Assembly: GCA_018262775.1 (NCBI GenBank)
Contig: JADFDU010000057.1
Span: 1-64,000 of the forward strand
From: Rhodocyclaceae bacterium
GTDB taxonomy: Bacteria > Pseudomonadota > Gammaproteobacteria > Burkholderiales > Rhodocyclaceae
Direction of reading: 5' to 3'
Length of the DNA stretch: 64,000 bases
This document shows, in pieces, positions 14,778 through 24,336 of this stretch. The notes under the pieces are model-generated. The model made no database searches and had not been told where the DNA came from. It was given only the letters and a program-made list of their open reading frames with translations. Each line of letters begins with the position of its first letter. Within the stretch, counting starts at the first letter, position 1. A program made the position numbers and the translations under genes.

Positions 14778-15585
14778 CGCGTACCACTCGCGTTTTTCGT
14801 ACAGTATCCGTCCCTTGATAGCCGACTTCAAAGTCCACGTAATTTACTTCCTGATCTTGACCCTTAAAGCAGTCATGAAATGCCTTGAGTAATTGCACGT
14901 CTTCAAGACGCTGGGGGGTCGGATGCGGATTGTTGCGTGGGCTGGGGATTGTCGACGGAAGAACGTAGATGCATGGCGGCGGCTGAACATAAGGTCCAAC
15001 TGTTGTCATTCGGCTGGGATCGGTTGTGACCTTAGGGCACGGCCGGCCGACTGTGCCACAAACCATGTCCCAAATGATGACGCCATCAACACGCTGCTCG
15101 CGAAAGATAATTTCTGCGCTCAATCGAGTGTGAATGCCAGACCAAGCGTTATGTCGGGGATCCGCGCCAGGGTTGGTGCATACACTCCAGATGACGAATT
15201 CTTCCGCCTGCGGAGGGCGCTCAAAGATGTTGGTGTTGTTACCATCCAAGCATCCTTTCAACTCGATAACGGCCTTGCGGCCGTTGTTGAGGCTGACAAC
15301 ATAGTCGTGTCTGTTTGCTTCTCCCGCCGAATCCCAGTCCGCAATGTAACCAGCGTCCTGCATGTGGTTCAGCACGTGCTGAACGAATTCTCGCTTTTCC
15401 CGCATCGTTGCTGAGAACTGACCTCGCACTCGCTCGATGGCACCGCGGAAAAGCCCGCTGTTATAGAACTCTTGTTCGCTTAGGCCATGTGCGCCGAGCT
15501 TGTGAGCCTCAGTCTTTAAATTTTCCGCGTAGTCTTCAATCAGACTGCGGAGCTCGCGATTTTGGTCGCAAGGAATGATGCTCAT
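14728..15585 (-). CDS. Putative type II restriction endonuclease
   Basis: A 285-residue protein between the methyltransferase and Vsr. A PD-(D/E)xK-type core is visible: Asp94 in HDYVVSLNNG, then Glu108-Leu-Lys110 in VIELKG. An N-terminal helical domain precedes it and a mixed C-terminal domain of about 160 residues follows, with a Pro-rich stretch. Its start overlaps the methyltransferase stop as ATGA. The cognate site is unknown. The nuclease role rests on the core motif and on the operon, not on a recognised subfamily. Confidence 0.7.
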   Translation of the reverse strand: MSIIPCDQNRELRSLIEDYAENLKTEAHKLGAHGLSEQEFYNSGLFRGAIERVRGQFSATMREKREFVQHVLNHMQDAGYIADWDSAGEANRHDYVVSLNNGRKAVIELKGCLDGNNTNIFERPPQAEEFVIWSVCTNPGADPRHNAWSGIHTRLSAEIIFREQRVDGVIIWDMVCGTVGRPCPKVTTDPSRMTTVGPYVQPPPCIYVLPSTIPSPRNNPHPTPQRLEDVQLLKAFHDCFKGQDQEVNYVDFEVGYQGTDTVRKTRVVRDGATQRESDATAIRRA

Positions 15586-16739
15586 GCCGCCGCTCGCGCG
15601 AGGGCTGCTTGCATGGCCAGTAGTGGGCCGAAGATATTTTGCGCTATGTGTCGCACCACAGGCACCGCGACTCCATCGCCAGTGAGGTGATACGCTTCAT
15701 TATAATTCTCCGGTAAGGCGTAGTCGTCTGGTAGGCCCATAAGCCTCGCGGTTTCACGGCTTGAGATGAGGCGCGAGCGGACTTTGCCATCGTCTATCAC
15801 CATGATGAGCTGCCGGCTTGATCCGCCTGCAGGAGTGCGAAGGCATCCAGCCACGTCATCAAAGCGTACTTCGGCGCGCTGCACCTTAAAACCGTTTTCG
15901 TCGCGGCGCGTGCGCTTGTAAATAGCCCCGACAAAGCGCAGGCCGGTCATCTTCGACAGCTTCCTGGCTTCATCTACCTTGTCGAGGTTGATATCGCTCA
16001 TCATCGACAAAAGCAGTTTGGTTTCTGCAGCTGTGTGCCAATCCACGCCTGTTGGGTTTTCCTCCACAAAATCGGCGAAGGTGGCGGTACGCGGCGGCGG
16101 GGATGGCAGGTCCCACCAAACCCAGTTCTGCTGCATCTTGGCAGGCAGCTTCTCGTAAGCGCTGCAGAGGGTGCGCGTGTGCCACAAGGGAGAGGGGCCA
16201 TGGCGATGAACCCCCTCGGGCGGGCGAAGATTTCCATTGATGCCGATGATGAACAGCCGGGGGCGCGACTGCGGAACGAACATTGCCGCGTCAATTACCA
16301 TCGCACCGAAGCGATACCCAGCACGATCAAGCGCTGAGCAAATCGCGGTGAAATCTTTGCCGTCATGCGAGTGCAGCGTGCCAACCACGTTTTCTAATGC
16401 GATGATCTCAGGGGCGCGGTCTTCAGCGATGAGCCCTTTCACAACATCCCAGAACGGCCAGAAAGTGCCTGAGCGGTCGCCTTTGAGTCCAGCCCCCGCG
16501 CCGGCCAAGGATAAGTCCTGGCACGGGAATGACCCCCAAATAAGATTGGCTCGCCCAGGTATGTTTTCCGGCTTCACGTTTCGAACGTCGCCAATCACCA
16601 ACTCGTTCTTTCCCCAGTTGCGCTGATAGGTGGCGCCCTTCTTCTGGTCGAAGTCGTTGGCGAACAGGCATGTCCACTCGGAGCCGAGACCGGCACGGGC
16701 CATGCCCCCGCCGGCGAAGAACTCATAAAAGCTAGCCAT
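15582..16739 (-). CDS. DNA cytosine-5 methyltransferase
   Basis: A 385-residue m5C methyltransferase. Motif I is FYEFFAGGGMARAGL (residues 4-18), motif IV is FPCQDLS with catalytic Cys73, motif VI is ENV (116-118) and motif VIII is QSRPRLF (157-163). The variable and target-recognition region lies at about 200-300, and the C-terminal motif X-like region contains NYNEAYHLTGDGVAVPV. It modifies the site cut by the neighbouring nuclease. Its start overlaps the end of the small RHH gene by eight bases, so the four genes form one minus-strand operon. Confidence 0.9.
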   Translation of the reverse strand: MASFYEFFAGGGMARAGLGSEWTCLFANDFDQKKGATYQRNWGKNELVIGDVRNVKPENIPGRANLIWGSFPCQDLSLAGAGAGLKGDRSGTFWPFWDVVKGLIAEDRAPEIIALENVVGTLHSHDGKDFTAICSALDRAGYRFGAMVIDAAMFVPQSRPRLFIIGINGNLRPPEGVHRHGPSPLWHTRTLCSAYEKLPAKMQQNWVWWDLPSPPPRTATFADFVEENPTGVDWHTAAETKLLLSMMSDINLDKVDEARKLSKMTGLRFVGAIYKRTRRDENGFKVQRAEVRFDDVAGCLRTPAGGSSRQLIMVIDDGKVRSRLISSRETARLMGLPDDYALPENYNEAYHLTGDGVAVPVVRHIAQNIFGPLLAMQAALARAAA

Positions 16740-16935
16740 GTTGGATTCCCCTCCTTCTTACCGTCTGTCGCGGTGTAAACAAGCTTTGCTGCTTACCTTC
16801 CTGGTGTTGGTCGGCATACGCCCTCATGAATTCGCGTATAACGTCCGAAGCCTCTCGATTTTCGGCTTTGCAGGCTGCGGCAAATGCCTCTCGCAGTTCG
16901 AGCTCTACGCGGACGCGGATCCCAACATCTTTCAT
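16732..16935 (-). CDS. Ribbon-helix-helix regulator heading the restriction-modification operon
   Basis: A 67-residue protein with a beta-strand (VGIRVRVEL) and two helices (REAFAAACKAEN and ASDVIREFMRAYAD), the pattern of CopG/Arc-type regulators. The ATG at 16935 is chosen because an upstream start at 17001 would translate through a perfect 28-bp palindrome that looks like an operator. The C-terminal 20 residues are basic. Its place at the head of the operon and its own operator suggest it controls methyltransferase and nuclease synthesis, a job usually done by helix-turn-helix C proteins. Confidence 0.7.
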   Translation of the reverse strand: MKDVGIRVRVELELREAFAAACKAENREASDVIREFMRAYADQHQEGKQQSLFTPRQTVRRRGIQHG

Positions 16936-16949
16936 TTTTTCAGCATAGC

Positions 16950-16977
16950 ATATGGATACACGGCCGTGTATCCATAT
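16950..16977. promoter_or_regulatory. 28-bp perfect palindrome, candidate operator
   Basis: Each arm is ATATGGATACACGG and the centre is GGCC with no spacer. It ends 14 bases before the RHH start codon on the minus strand. Its symmetry and position fit an operator for the dimeric RHH protein, giving autoregulation of the operon. Confidence 0.6.
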
Positions 16978-17031
16978 TGACCAGGGCTTGGCGGGAGCCA
17001 CCTCGGCGAAACTTGGTGGTTATTCGAGGCG

Positions 17032-17093
17032 CCGTGACAAAACGGTGATATGCGCCGAATGATGTTGCGTGATTTTCCGTGACAAAACGGTGA
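17032..17093. repeat. 17-bp direct repeat near the element boundary
   Basis: CCGTGACAAAACGGTGA occurs at 17032-17048 and 17077-17093, 45 bp apart from start to start. Each copy has an internal CCGT...ACGG dyad. The pair lies between the restriction-modification operon and the tRNA gene, where recombinase arm sites or regulator sites of an integrative element would be expected. Confidence 0.5.
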
Positions 17094-17106
17094 CACTAGA
17101 AAGGAA

Positions 17107-17135
17107 AAAGGCCGGTTTGATCAAAACCGGCCTTT
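17107..17135. terminator. Strong hairpin terminator downstream of tRNA-Val
   Basis: A perfect 12-bp inverted repeat, AAAGGCCGGTTT and its complement, surrounds a GATCA loop. It can act on both strands and would end the minus-strand tRNA transcript. Confidence 0.75.
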
Positions 17136-17154
17136 ACCTAACTACTTGATTTCT

Positions 17155-17229
17155 TGGTGGGCGGCACAGGGTTCGAACCTGTGACCCCTGCCGTGTGAAG
17201 GCAGTGCTCTACCGCTGAGCTAGCCGCCC
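17155..17229 (-). tRNA. tRNA-Val (anticodon CAC)
   Basis: The minus strand reads GGGCGGC at the 5' end, which pairs with GCCGCCC before discriminator A and an encoded CCA (17155-17157). The anticodon stem CTGCC/GGCAG encloses the loop TTCACAC, giving anticodon CAC for GUG codons. The T arm contains GGTTCGAACC. Length is 75. Its 3' end points into the mobile element, the usual side for integration into tRNA genes. Confidence 0.95.
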
Positions 17230-17335
17230 GATAGGAGGCGCGCATTTTCCCACAGGGGGCGGTTTCGGTCAATTTACGCCGGGCCTGGTCGGCGTATCGC
17301 TTAAAATGTCGCCTTTTCCCGCTGGTGCCTGCAGC

Positions 17336-18724
17336 ATGACCGTCCGTACCCGATTCGCTCCCAGCCCGACCGGCTACCTCCACGTCGGCGGCGCCCGCAC
17401 GGCGCTGTATTCATGGGCCTATGCCCGCAAGCACGGTGGCCGCTTCATCCTGCGCATCGAAGACACCGACATCGAGCGTTCGACGCAGGCGTCCATCGAC
17501 GCCATCCTCGACGGCATGTCGTGGCTGGGCCTGGACAGGGACGAGGGGCCGTTCTACCAGATGCAGCGCCTGGCGCGCTATGCCGAAGTGGCGCAGCAGC
17601 TGGTCAAGGCGGGCCATGCCTACTGGTGCTATGCCAGCAAGGAGGAGCTCGACGCCATGCGCGAGGCGCAGCGTGCACGTGGCGAGAAGCCACGCTACGA
17701 CGGTCGCTGGCGGCCGGAGAACGCCAAGGGCATGACGCCGCCGGCCGACGTCAAGCCGATCCTGCGCTTCCGCAATCCCGACGATGGCGTGGTGGCGTGG
17801 GATGACCTGGTGAAGGGACGAATCGAGATCGCCAATGCCGAGCTGGACGACCTTGTCCTGCTGCGCGCCGATGGCGTGCCGACCTACAATTTTGGCGTGG
17901 TGGTGGACGATCTCGACATGGCCATCACGCATTGCATCCGCGGCGACGACCACGTGAACAACACGCCGCGCCAGATCAACATCTACCGCGCGCTGGGCGC
18001 CCCGATTCCCTTCTTCGCCCACGTGCCGATGATCCTCGGCGCCGACGGCGAGCGTCTCTCCAAGCGCCATGGCGCAGTGTCGGTGATGCAGTATGCCGAA
18101 GACGGCTTCCTGCCAGAGGCGCTGCTCAACTATCTGGCGCGGCTGGGCTGGTCGCACGGCAACGATGAGGTGTTCTCGCTGGAGCAGTTCGTCGACTGGT
18201 TCGACCTCGAGCACATCAGCCGCTCGCCGGCGCAGTTCAACCCGGAAAAACTGGCCTGGCTCAATCAGCAATACCTCAAGGTGCGTGACGACAGCTTGCT
18301 GACCGAGGCAGTGGCACCGCGGTTGTCTGCGCGCGGCATTGGCGTTGCCGCCGGCCCGGATCTGGCCGGGGTGGTGGCACTCTACAAGGATCGCGTGGCA
18401 ACGCTGAACGAACTTGCCGATGCCGTCGAGCCGTTTTACGTCGAGGTCTATCCCGGCGCCGAACTGCTGGCGCAGCATGTCACCGAGGCGGCGCGCGATG
18501 CACTGCGCGAATTGCACACGCGGCTGGAGACGACGGTGTGGGAAAAGGCGCAGATCAGCGGGGCTTTGAAGGATGTCGTCGCAGCGCGTGGCATGAAATT
18601 TCCGCAACTGGCGATTCCGCTGCGCGTGGTGCTCACCGGACAGACGCAGACACCGGCAATCGACGCCGTGCTGGAGGCCTTCGGCCGCGATGTCGTGCTG
18701 GCGCGGCTAGCGCGCCACGTTTAA
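17336..18724 (+). CDS. gltX: Glutamyl-tRNA synthetase
   Basis: Charges tRNA-Glu with glutamate. The ATG at 17336 gives the usual family start ([20 protein letters not shown]), and an earlier ATG at 17306 would add ten untypical residues. The HIGH-type motif is in [11 protein letters not shown] (residues 10-19) and the KMSKS-type motif is in [10 protein letters not shown]. The class I catalytic core is followed by the helical anticodon-binding domain. Length of 462 is normal. The last 18 bases overlap the convergent mnmC gene. Confidence 0.97.
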   Translation: MTVRTRFAPSPTGYLHVGGARTALYSWAYARKHGGRFILRIEDTDIERSTQASIDAILDGMSWLGLDRDEGPFYQMQRLARYAEVAQQLVKAGHAYWCYASKEELDAMREAQRARGEKPRYDGRWRPENAKGMTPPADVKPILRFRNPDDGVVAWDDLVKGRIEIANAELDDLVLLRADGVPTYNFGVVVDDLDMAITHCIRGDDHVNNTPRQINIYRALGAPIPFFAHVPMILGADGERLSKRHGAVSVMQYAEDGFLPEALLNYLARLGWSHGNDEVFSLEQFVDWFDLEHISRSPAQFNPEKLAWLNQQYLKVRDDSLLTEAVAPRLSARGIGVAAGPDLAGVVALYKDRVATLNELADAVEPFYVEVYPGAELLAQHVTEAARDALRELHTRLETTVWEKAQISGALKDVVAARGMKFPQLAIPLRVVLTGQTQTPAIDAVLEAFGRDVVLARLARHV

Positions 18725-20548
18725 CCTTGCCGCCGGCGTGAGGCCGGCGGCAAGGTCCCGTTCGAGCGGTAGCGGCTCTCCCTCTATGCTGGCGGCCAAC
18801 AGTTCCGCTGCCAACGGCGCATAGACCAGGCCGCGCGAGCCGAGGCCGAGCAGGCCGAACAATCCCTCGTTTCCTGGAATGGCGCCGACCAGCGGCAGCC
18901 TGTCCGGCCCCACCGTGCGAATGCCGGCGCGTCCCGCCACCCGCGCCGGATCCACCGTCGCGGCGAAATCCGGCAGCAGCTTTTTCAGTCGCTCCAGATT
19001 GGCGCGGTGGTCTTCCTCCCGCGCCAGCGTATCCGTCGAGCCTTCCTCGTAAGTGGCGCCAACGACATGCACGCCGAAGGACGTTGCCGGTGTGACGTAG
19101 CCTTCACGCGAGACCACCACCTTGATCGCACGATTCGGTCCGGCCGGGATGCAGGTGACCTGGCCGCGCACCGGGCGCAGTGGCAGCGCGGCCGCGACCT
19201 TGAAGCGCTGCGCGTGGTGGCCGTTGGCGAGGATCGCCACGGGCGCCTCGGCGATGACCTGGCCTGAGCCGTCCAGGGCGCGCCAGCCGTCATCTGTGCG
19301 CGCGAGATCGGCGACCTCGCGTTGCGCATGCAGGCGCACCCTGTCGCCTGCCGCACGCAGGGCGGCGTCGCACAGGCTCGGCGGATGCACCCAGCCGCCC
19401 TGCGGAAACCACCAGCCCGGCGCCGGTACGCGCCAGCCGGCCAGCGCCGAGGCTTCGTCGACATCCACCCAGCACAGCACGTCCGGCGGGAACAGGCCGG
19501 ACTCGGCGATGCGCCGCTGTCGCTCGATCTGCTTCTCGTCGCGGGCCAGGCGCAACACGCCGCATGGCTGCCAAATGAGACCCGGATCAGTCGAGAAGTC
19601 CTGCAGGCGGTGCAGGGCATAGTGGAAGCCGGCCAGCGTCAGGCGCGAGAGTCGGTTGCTGTCGGCAGAGGGCACCGGTTGCAGCACGCCGGCCGGGTTG
19701 CCTGAGGTCTCGCGCGCCAGGCCGTCGCGCCGCTCGATGAGATCGATGGTCCAGCCGCGCGCGGCGAGTCGCTCGGCCACCAGCGTGCCGGCGATGCCGC
19801 CGCCGATCACGATGGCACGCCGTTCTTTCGCAGGTTCCGCATGTTCCGTGCCGGCAAAACGGCCGGCGAGCATCTCGCGCTTGCGACCGAAGCCTGCGCG
19901 CTTGCCGACATCGAATCCGGCCGCCGTCATGCAGCGGCTGACTTTCCCCGCGGCGGTGTAGGTGGCGAAGGTGGCGCCCGGCGCAGCCAGCCGCGCGAGT
20001 TGCGCGAACAATGCCTCGCTCCACATGTCCGGGTTGCGTGACGGGGCGAAGCCGTCGAGGAAGAAGGCATCGACTTGCGCCTCGAGCTGCGCCAGCATTT
20101 CCGTCGCTTCGCCCCACAACAAGGTCAGGCTGACGCGGCCGCCGTCGAGATGCAGGCGGTGGAAGCCGGGGATGAGCGGGGGATAGCGTTCAAGCAGGGC
20201 GTGGCCTAGGCGCTCGAGTTCCGGCCAACTGCGGTACAGGCTTTCGAGGTTCTCACGGCGGAATGGATGCTTGTCGACCGAGAGGTAATGCAGGCGCGCT
20301 TCGGGCCGAGCCGTCTCGCGAAAGTGTTGCCATGCGCAGAGGAAATTCAGGCCCGTGCCGAAACCGGTTTCGAGGAGGGTGAAGCGTTCGCGCGATTGCC
20401 AGCGTGCGGGAAGTTCGTTGCCGGAGAGAAAAACATGGCGGGTCTCGTCGAGCCCGCCATCCAGCGACCAGTAGGGGTCGTTGTAGCTTTCGCTGAAGGC
20501 CGCCCCGTCCCGGAAGGCCGGCGCGGCAGGTTGGATGGGACGGATCAA
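18707..20548 (-). CDS. mnmC: Bifunctional tRNA mnm5s2U34 biosynthesis protein MnmC
   Basis: Completes 5-methylaminomethyl-2-thiouridine in the wobble position of some tRNAs. The N-terminal 240 residues are the MnmD methyltransferase, with a glycine-rich SAM loop ([13 protein letters not shown]) and the [17 protein letters not shown] block. Residues 245-613 are the FAD-dependent MnmC1 oxidase with the dinucleotide motif [15 protein letters not shown]. Length of 613 is typical. It is co-directional and overlaps the preceding glycine-zipper gene as ATGA, and is convergent with gltX. Confidence 0.95.
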   Translation of the reverse strand: MIRPIQPAAPAFRDGAAFSESYNDPYWSLDGGLDETRHVFLSGNELPARWQSRERFTLLETGFGTGLNFLCAWQHFRETARPEARLHYLSVDKHPFRRENLESLYRSWPELERLGHALLERYPPLIPGFHRLHLDGGRVSLTLLWGEATEMLAQLEAQVDAFFLDGFAPSRNPDMWSEALFAQLARLAAPGATFATYTAAGKVSRCMTAAGFDVGKRAGFGRKREMLAGRFAGTEHAEPAKERRAIVIGGGIAGTLVAERLAARGWTIDLIERRDGLARETSGNPAGVLQPVPSADSNRLSRLTLAGFHYALHRLQDFSTDPGLIWQPCGVLRLARDEKQIERQRRIAESGLFPPDVLCWVDVDEASALAGWRVPAPGWWFPQGGWVHPPSLCDAALRAAGDRVRLHAQREVADLARTDDGWRALDGSGQVIAEAPVAILANGHHAQRFKVAAALPLRPVRGQVTCIPAGPNRAIKVVVSREGYVTPATSFGVHVVGATYEEGSTDTLAREEDHRANLERLKKLLPDFAATVDPARVAGRAGIRTVGPDRLPLVGAIPGNEGLFGLLGLGSRGLVYAPLAAELLAASIEGEPLPLERDLAAGLTPAARLNVAR

Positions 20549-21249
20549 CGCGCCATGATGACGTTGTTGTCGACCTTCACCCGGTCGCCAATGCGCCAGG
20601 ACGGCTGGGAGTCGAACATGAACGTGCGCGAGGCGCCGTCTTCGAAGCGGACGAGAACTTCATATTTTTTCGTGGAGCGGACATGCTTCTCGACCTGGTG
20701 GCCGGCATAGCCGCCGCCCGCCGCGCCGACCACGGTGGCGACCGTCTTGCCGGTGCCCTTGCCGATCTGGCTGCCGAGCAGGCCACCGACGACGGCGCCG
20801 CCGACGGCGCCGATGCCCGTGCCTTCACCCTTCTGCTCGATCTCTCGCACCGAATCGATGGTGCCGCAGTTCAAGCAGATTGCCGGCGCGGGGGGTGGCG
20901 CGGGCGGGGCGGCGACCGGTGCCACTGGTGCCGTTTGCGGGGCCGGCTCCGGCTTCGGTTCGGGCGCCTTGGCGACGACTTTGGGTTTTGGCGCGGGCTT
21001 CGGCGCCGGGGCGGCCTGTGGCTCGGCCTTGGGCGCGACGGCCGGTGCCGCGGCAACCGCAGGCGCGGCGGGGGCAGCAGCATGGGCCGGAGCGGCTACA
21101 GCGACCGGTTCGGCTGGCTTGGGGGTGCTCTCAGCCGTCGGGATCACGCCGAAAATGGCGCCGATGCCGGCGGCCGAGAGCAGGATCACGGCGATAGCCG
21201 CGACCCAGATGAGGGGGTGCAGTTTGTTACCGCTTGCTTGGGTTTCCAT
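20545..21249 (-). CDS. Glycine-zipper 2TM envelope protein
   Basis: A 234-residue protein with a short cytoplasmic N-terminus, one membrane segment (about residues 12-34) and a long Pro/Ala/Lys-rich linker (35-120). The C-terminal domain has the glycine-zipper region GAVGGAVVGGLLGSQIGKGTG followed by AAGGGYAGHQVEKH, as in SlyB/Rick_17kDa-type proteins. The end resembles an OB-like strand domain (YEVLVRFEDGASRTF). It is probably anchored in the inner membrane and spans the periplasm. Function in the envelope is uncertain. Confidence 0.75.
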   Translation of the reverse strand: METQASGNKLHPLIWVAAIAVILLSAAGIGAIFGVIPTAESTPKPAEPVAVAAPAHAAAPAAPAVAAAPAVAPKAEPQAAPAPKPAPKPKVVAKAPEPKPEPAPQTAPVAPVAAPPAPPPAPAICLNCGTIDSVREIEQKGEGTGIGAVGGAVVGGLLGSQIGKGTGKTVATVVGAAGGGYAGHQVEKHVRSTKKYEVLVRFEDGASRTFMFDSQPSWRIGDRVKVDNNVIMAR

Positions 21250-21322
21250 TCTCTTCTCCTGGTTGGGACTTCAGGGGAAATAACGCTTCAGTGGAGTATC
21301 CGCGGACTGCGGACACATTTTC

Positions 21323-22825
21323 TTACAACTCGCGTCGCATCTGCGGAAACAGGATGACGTCGCGAATGTTTGGGCAATCCGTGAGCAGCATGATAAGCCG
21401 GTCGATGCCGACGCCGCAGCCGGCCGTCGGCGGCAGGCCGTACTCCAGCGCGCGGATGTAGTCGGCATCGTAGAACATGGCTTCCTCGTCGCCGGCTTCC
21501 TTGGCCTTGACCTGCTCGAGGAAGCGCGCGGCCTGGTCTTCCGGATCGTTCAACTCCGAGAAACCGTTGGCGATCTCGCGCCCGACGATGAACAGCTCGA
21601 AACGCTCGGCAATCTCGGGGTTGGCGTCCGAGCGGCGCGCCAGCGGTGAGACTTCGGCCGGATAGTCGATGATGTAGGTCGGGTCCCACAACTCCGCTTC
21701 GGTGGTTTCCTCGAACATCAGCAGTTGCAGGGCGCCGAGCCCCAGATGGGGCGCCGCCTCGACATGCATTCCGCCGAGCCGCTCTCGCAGCCAGGCCGTG
21801 TCGTTGAGCTGTTCCATCGAATAGCCCGGGTGGTGCTTGTGCACCGCCTCGGCGAGCGTCATCCTGGCGAAGGGCTTGGCGAAGTCGAGCGCGCGCCCCT
21901 GGTACTCGAAAGTCTCGCTGCCGAACGCTTCGCGCGCGGCATGGCGCAGCAGGCCTTCGGTGAAGTTCATGAGGAGCTTGTAGTCGGAATAAGCCTCGTA
22001 GAACTCCATCATGGTGAACTCGGGGTTGTGGCGCGTCGAGATGCCTTCGTTGCGGAAATTGCGGTTGATCTCGAAGACCTTCTCGAATCCGCCCACCACC
22101 AGGCGCTTCAGATACAGCTCCGGTGCGATGCGCAGGAACAGTTCCATGTCCAGCGCGTTGTGATGCGTCTTGAAAGGCTTGGCCGAGGCGCCGCCGGGGA
22201 TGGCGTGCATCATCGGCGTTTCCACCTCGAGGAAGCCGTGTCCGGTCATGTAGCCGCGGATCGACTGCACCAGGCGCGAGCGCGCGGCGAAAACCCAGCG
22301 CGAGCGCTCGTTGGTGATGAGGTCGAGGTGGCGCTGGCGCACCTTCTGCTCGGTGTCGGTGAGGCCATGGAATTTCTCCGGCAGCGGGCGCAGCGACTTG
22401 GTGAGCAGACGCAGTTCGCCGACATTGATGGTCAGCTCGCCGGTCTTGGTCTTGAACAGCGTGCCGCGCGCGCCGACGATGTCGCCGATGTCCCAGTGCT
22501 TGAAGGCGCCGTGCACCGCTTCGCCCGTGCCGTCGTTGCTGACGTAGAGCTGGATGCGGCCGGAGAGGTCCTGGATGGTGGCGAAGGAGGCCTTGCCCAT
22601 GACGCGCTTCAGCATGATGCGGCCGGCGACGCAGACATCCACCGGTTGGGCTTCCAGCTCCTCGCGTGTTTTCTCGCCGTACAACTCGTCAAGTTTCTCG
22701 GCGGTGTTCTCGCGCAGGAAGTCGTTGGGAAAGGCGACACCTTCGGCGCGCAGCTTCGCCAGCTTCTCGCGTCGCTCGGCGATGATCTGGTTTTCGTCCT
22801 GGGGCAGCGGAGTTTGTTCGCTCAT
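21323..22825 (-). CDS. lysS: Lysyl-tRNA synthetase (class II)
   Basis: Charges tRNA-Lys. The 500-residue product has the N-terminal OB-fold anticodon domain (residues 60-160), class II motif 1 near VRQRHLDLI, motif 2 in [23 protein letters not shown], and motif 3 at the C-terminus in [15 protein letters not shown]. The start [12 protein letters not shown] at 22825 is chosen; a longer frame runs back into prfB. It begins 11 bases after the prfB stop, the same prfB-lysS arrangement as in E. coli. Confidence 0.97.
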   Translation of the reverse strand: MSEQTPLPQDENQIIAERREKLAKLRAEGVAFPNDFLRENTAEKLDELYGEKTREELEAQPVDVCVAGRIMLKRVMGKASFATIQDLSGRIQLYVSNDGTGEAVHGAFKHWDIGDIVGARGTLFKTKTGELTINVGELRLLTKSLRPLPEKFHGLTDTEQKVRQRHLDLITNERSRWVFAARSRLVQSIRGYMTGHGFLEVETPMMHAIPGGASAKPFKTHHNALDMELFLRIAPELYLKRLVVGGFEKVFEINRNFRNEGISTRHNPEFTMMEFYEAYSDYKLLMNFTEGLLRHAAREAFGSETFEYQGRALDFAKPFARMTLAEAVHKHHPGYSMEQLNDTAWLRERLGGMHVEAAPHLGLGALQLLMFEETTEAELWDPTYIIDYPAEVSPLARRSDANPEIAERFELFIVGREIANGFSELNDPEDQAARFLEQVKAKEAGDEEAMFYDADYIRALEYGLPPTAGCGVGIDRLIMLLTDCPNIRDVILFPQMRREL

Positions 22826-22836
22826 GGTTGTTTTCC

Positions 22837-23941
22837 TTAGACGCCCTGTTTCAGGCTGGCTTCGATGAAATCGTCGAGGTCGCCGTCGAGCACGGCCTGG
22901 GTATTGCCGAATTCCACGTTGGTGCGCAGGTCCTTGATGCGTGACTGGTCGAGCACGTAGGAGCGGATCTGGTGGCCCCAGCCGATGTCGGTCTTGGCAT
23001 CCTCCACCTGCTGCGCCGCGGCCTGGCGCTTGCGCAGCTCGGCTTCGTACATGCGGGACTTCAGCATGGCCATCGCCTCGGCCTTGTTGCGGTGCTGCGA
23101 GCGGTCGTTCTGGCACTGCACGACGATGCCGGACGGGGCATGCGTGATGCGGATGGCCGACTCGGTCTTGTTCACGTGCTGGCCGCCGGCGCCTGAGGCG
23201 CGGAAGGTGTCGATGCGCAGGTCGGCCGGGTTGATCTCGATGTCGATCGAGTCGTCCACCTCGGGATAGACGAAGACGCTGGCGAACGAGGTGTGGCGCC
23301 GCGCATTGGAATCGTAGGGCGACTTGCGCACCAGGCGGTGGATGCCGGTTTCGGTGCGCAGGTGGCCGTAGGCGTATTCGCCGGAGACCTTCAGCGTGGC
23401 GGTCTTGATGCCGGCGACCTCGCCCTCGGATTCCTCCAGCACTTCGACCTGGAAGCCCTTGCGCTCGGTGTAGCGCAGGTACATGCGCAGCAGCATGGAG
23501 GCCCAGTCCTGCGCCTCGGTGCCGCCGGCGCCGGCCTGGATGTCCAGGAAGCAGTTGTTGGGATCCGCCGGGTTGGAGAACATGCGGCGGAACTCGAGCG
23601 CCGCGACCTGCTTGTCGAGCTTGGCTGCATCGGACTCGACGGCGATCAGCGTCTCGTCGTCGTTCTCGCCGCGCGCCATCTCGAACAGTTCGCGCGAGTC
23701 GCGCAGGCCCTGGTCGATGCCGCTCAGCGCGACGACGACGCCTTCGAGGGATTTCTTCTCTCGGCCGAGATCCTGGGCGCGGGCCGCATCATTCCAGACG
23801 GCCGGGTCTTCGAGGGCCCGGGCGACTTCGTTCAGCTTGGATTGCTTGGCATCGAAGTCAAAGATACCTCCGCAGATCCTGCTCGCGCGCGTGCAGGTCC
23901 GTGAGGCGATTGGAGAGGCTGTTGATGCGTTCGGCTTCCAT
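22837..23941 (-). CDS. prfB: Peptide chain release factor 2, programmed +1 frameshift
   Basis: RF2 recognises UAA and UGA stops. Translation starts at the ATG at 23941 and meets an in-frame TGA after 27 codons (23858-23860). The context on the minus strand, AGG-TAT-CTT-TGA-C with an internal Shine-Dalgarno-like CGGAGG just upstream, is the classical RF2 frameshift site. After a +1 shift, translation resumes at GAC (23859-23857) and continues to 22837, giving about 367 residues. The GGQ catalytic motif ([15 protein letters not shown]) is present. The in-frame stop autoregulates synthesis; it is not a mutation. lysS follows in the same operon. Confidence 0.96.
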
Positions 23942-23965
23942 GTCGGGGCAAATCCAAAACGGTAA

Positions 23966-23971
23966 ATTATA
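23966..23971 (-). promoter_or_regulatory. Possible -10 box for prfB
   Basis: A perfect TATAAT on the minus strand, 25 bases before the prfB ATG. No good -35 hexamer is seen, so this is a weak assignment. Confidence 0.35.
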
Positions 23972-23996
23972 CAGCAGGGAGCAGGCCGGACCCGTC

Positions 23997-24320
23997 TCAG
24001 CGACGGCGCTCGTCGTTCCCTTCGTCGCGGATCACTTCGCCCTCTATGATCCGTCCGCCTGGAGGAGGCGCGCTCCCATACGGCCCGCTGCCTTGCCCCA
24101 TCTGCTGCGCCTCCATTTGCTCGCGCATCTGGCGACGCAGCTCCCGCGTTTTCCACCACAGATAGCCCCATGCCAGCAGCCCGGCGGCCAGCACGAACGC
24201 AAATATCACTACGGAGAACATCAGCGCCGCGACAAGCAGCACGGCGCCGGCTGCGACGCCCAGCACCTTGCCCAACAGGCTCGGTTCAGGCCCGTCCGGC
24301 CGCCTGTAGTCGTATCTCAT
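23997..24320 (-). CDS. Small membrane protein (107 aa)
   Basis: Start at the ATG at 24320, after a basic N-terminus ([10 protein letters not shown]). A long hydrophobic region (about residues 22-55) makes two membrane segments or one long hairpin, followed by a Trp-rich [14 protein letters not shown] and a Gln/Met/Gly-rich cytosolic tail ending in charged residues. No family is recognised. It is 16 bases downstream of the CorC-like gene on the same strand and may be cotranscribed with it. Confidence 0.6.
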   Translation of the reverse strand: MRYDYRRPDGPEPSLLGKVLGVAAGAVLLVAALMFSVVIFAFVLAAGLLAWGYLWWKTRELRRQMREQMEAQQMGQGSGPYGSAPPPGGRIIEGEVIRDEGNDERRR

Positions 24321-24336
24321 TGCAATCCTTTTCTCA

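Noticed and set aside
16936-17001. Longer start of the RHH regulator at 17001
   Set aside because: It would translate through the perfect 28-bp palindrome and add residues unlike the RHH family.
17306-17335. Upstream ATG of gltX as the start
   Set aside because: The family begins at the ATG at 17336; the earlier ATG overlaps the probable promoter region.
23858-23860. In-frame TGA in prfB as a disabling mutation
   Set aside because: The context is the standard RF2 programmed frameshift site.
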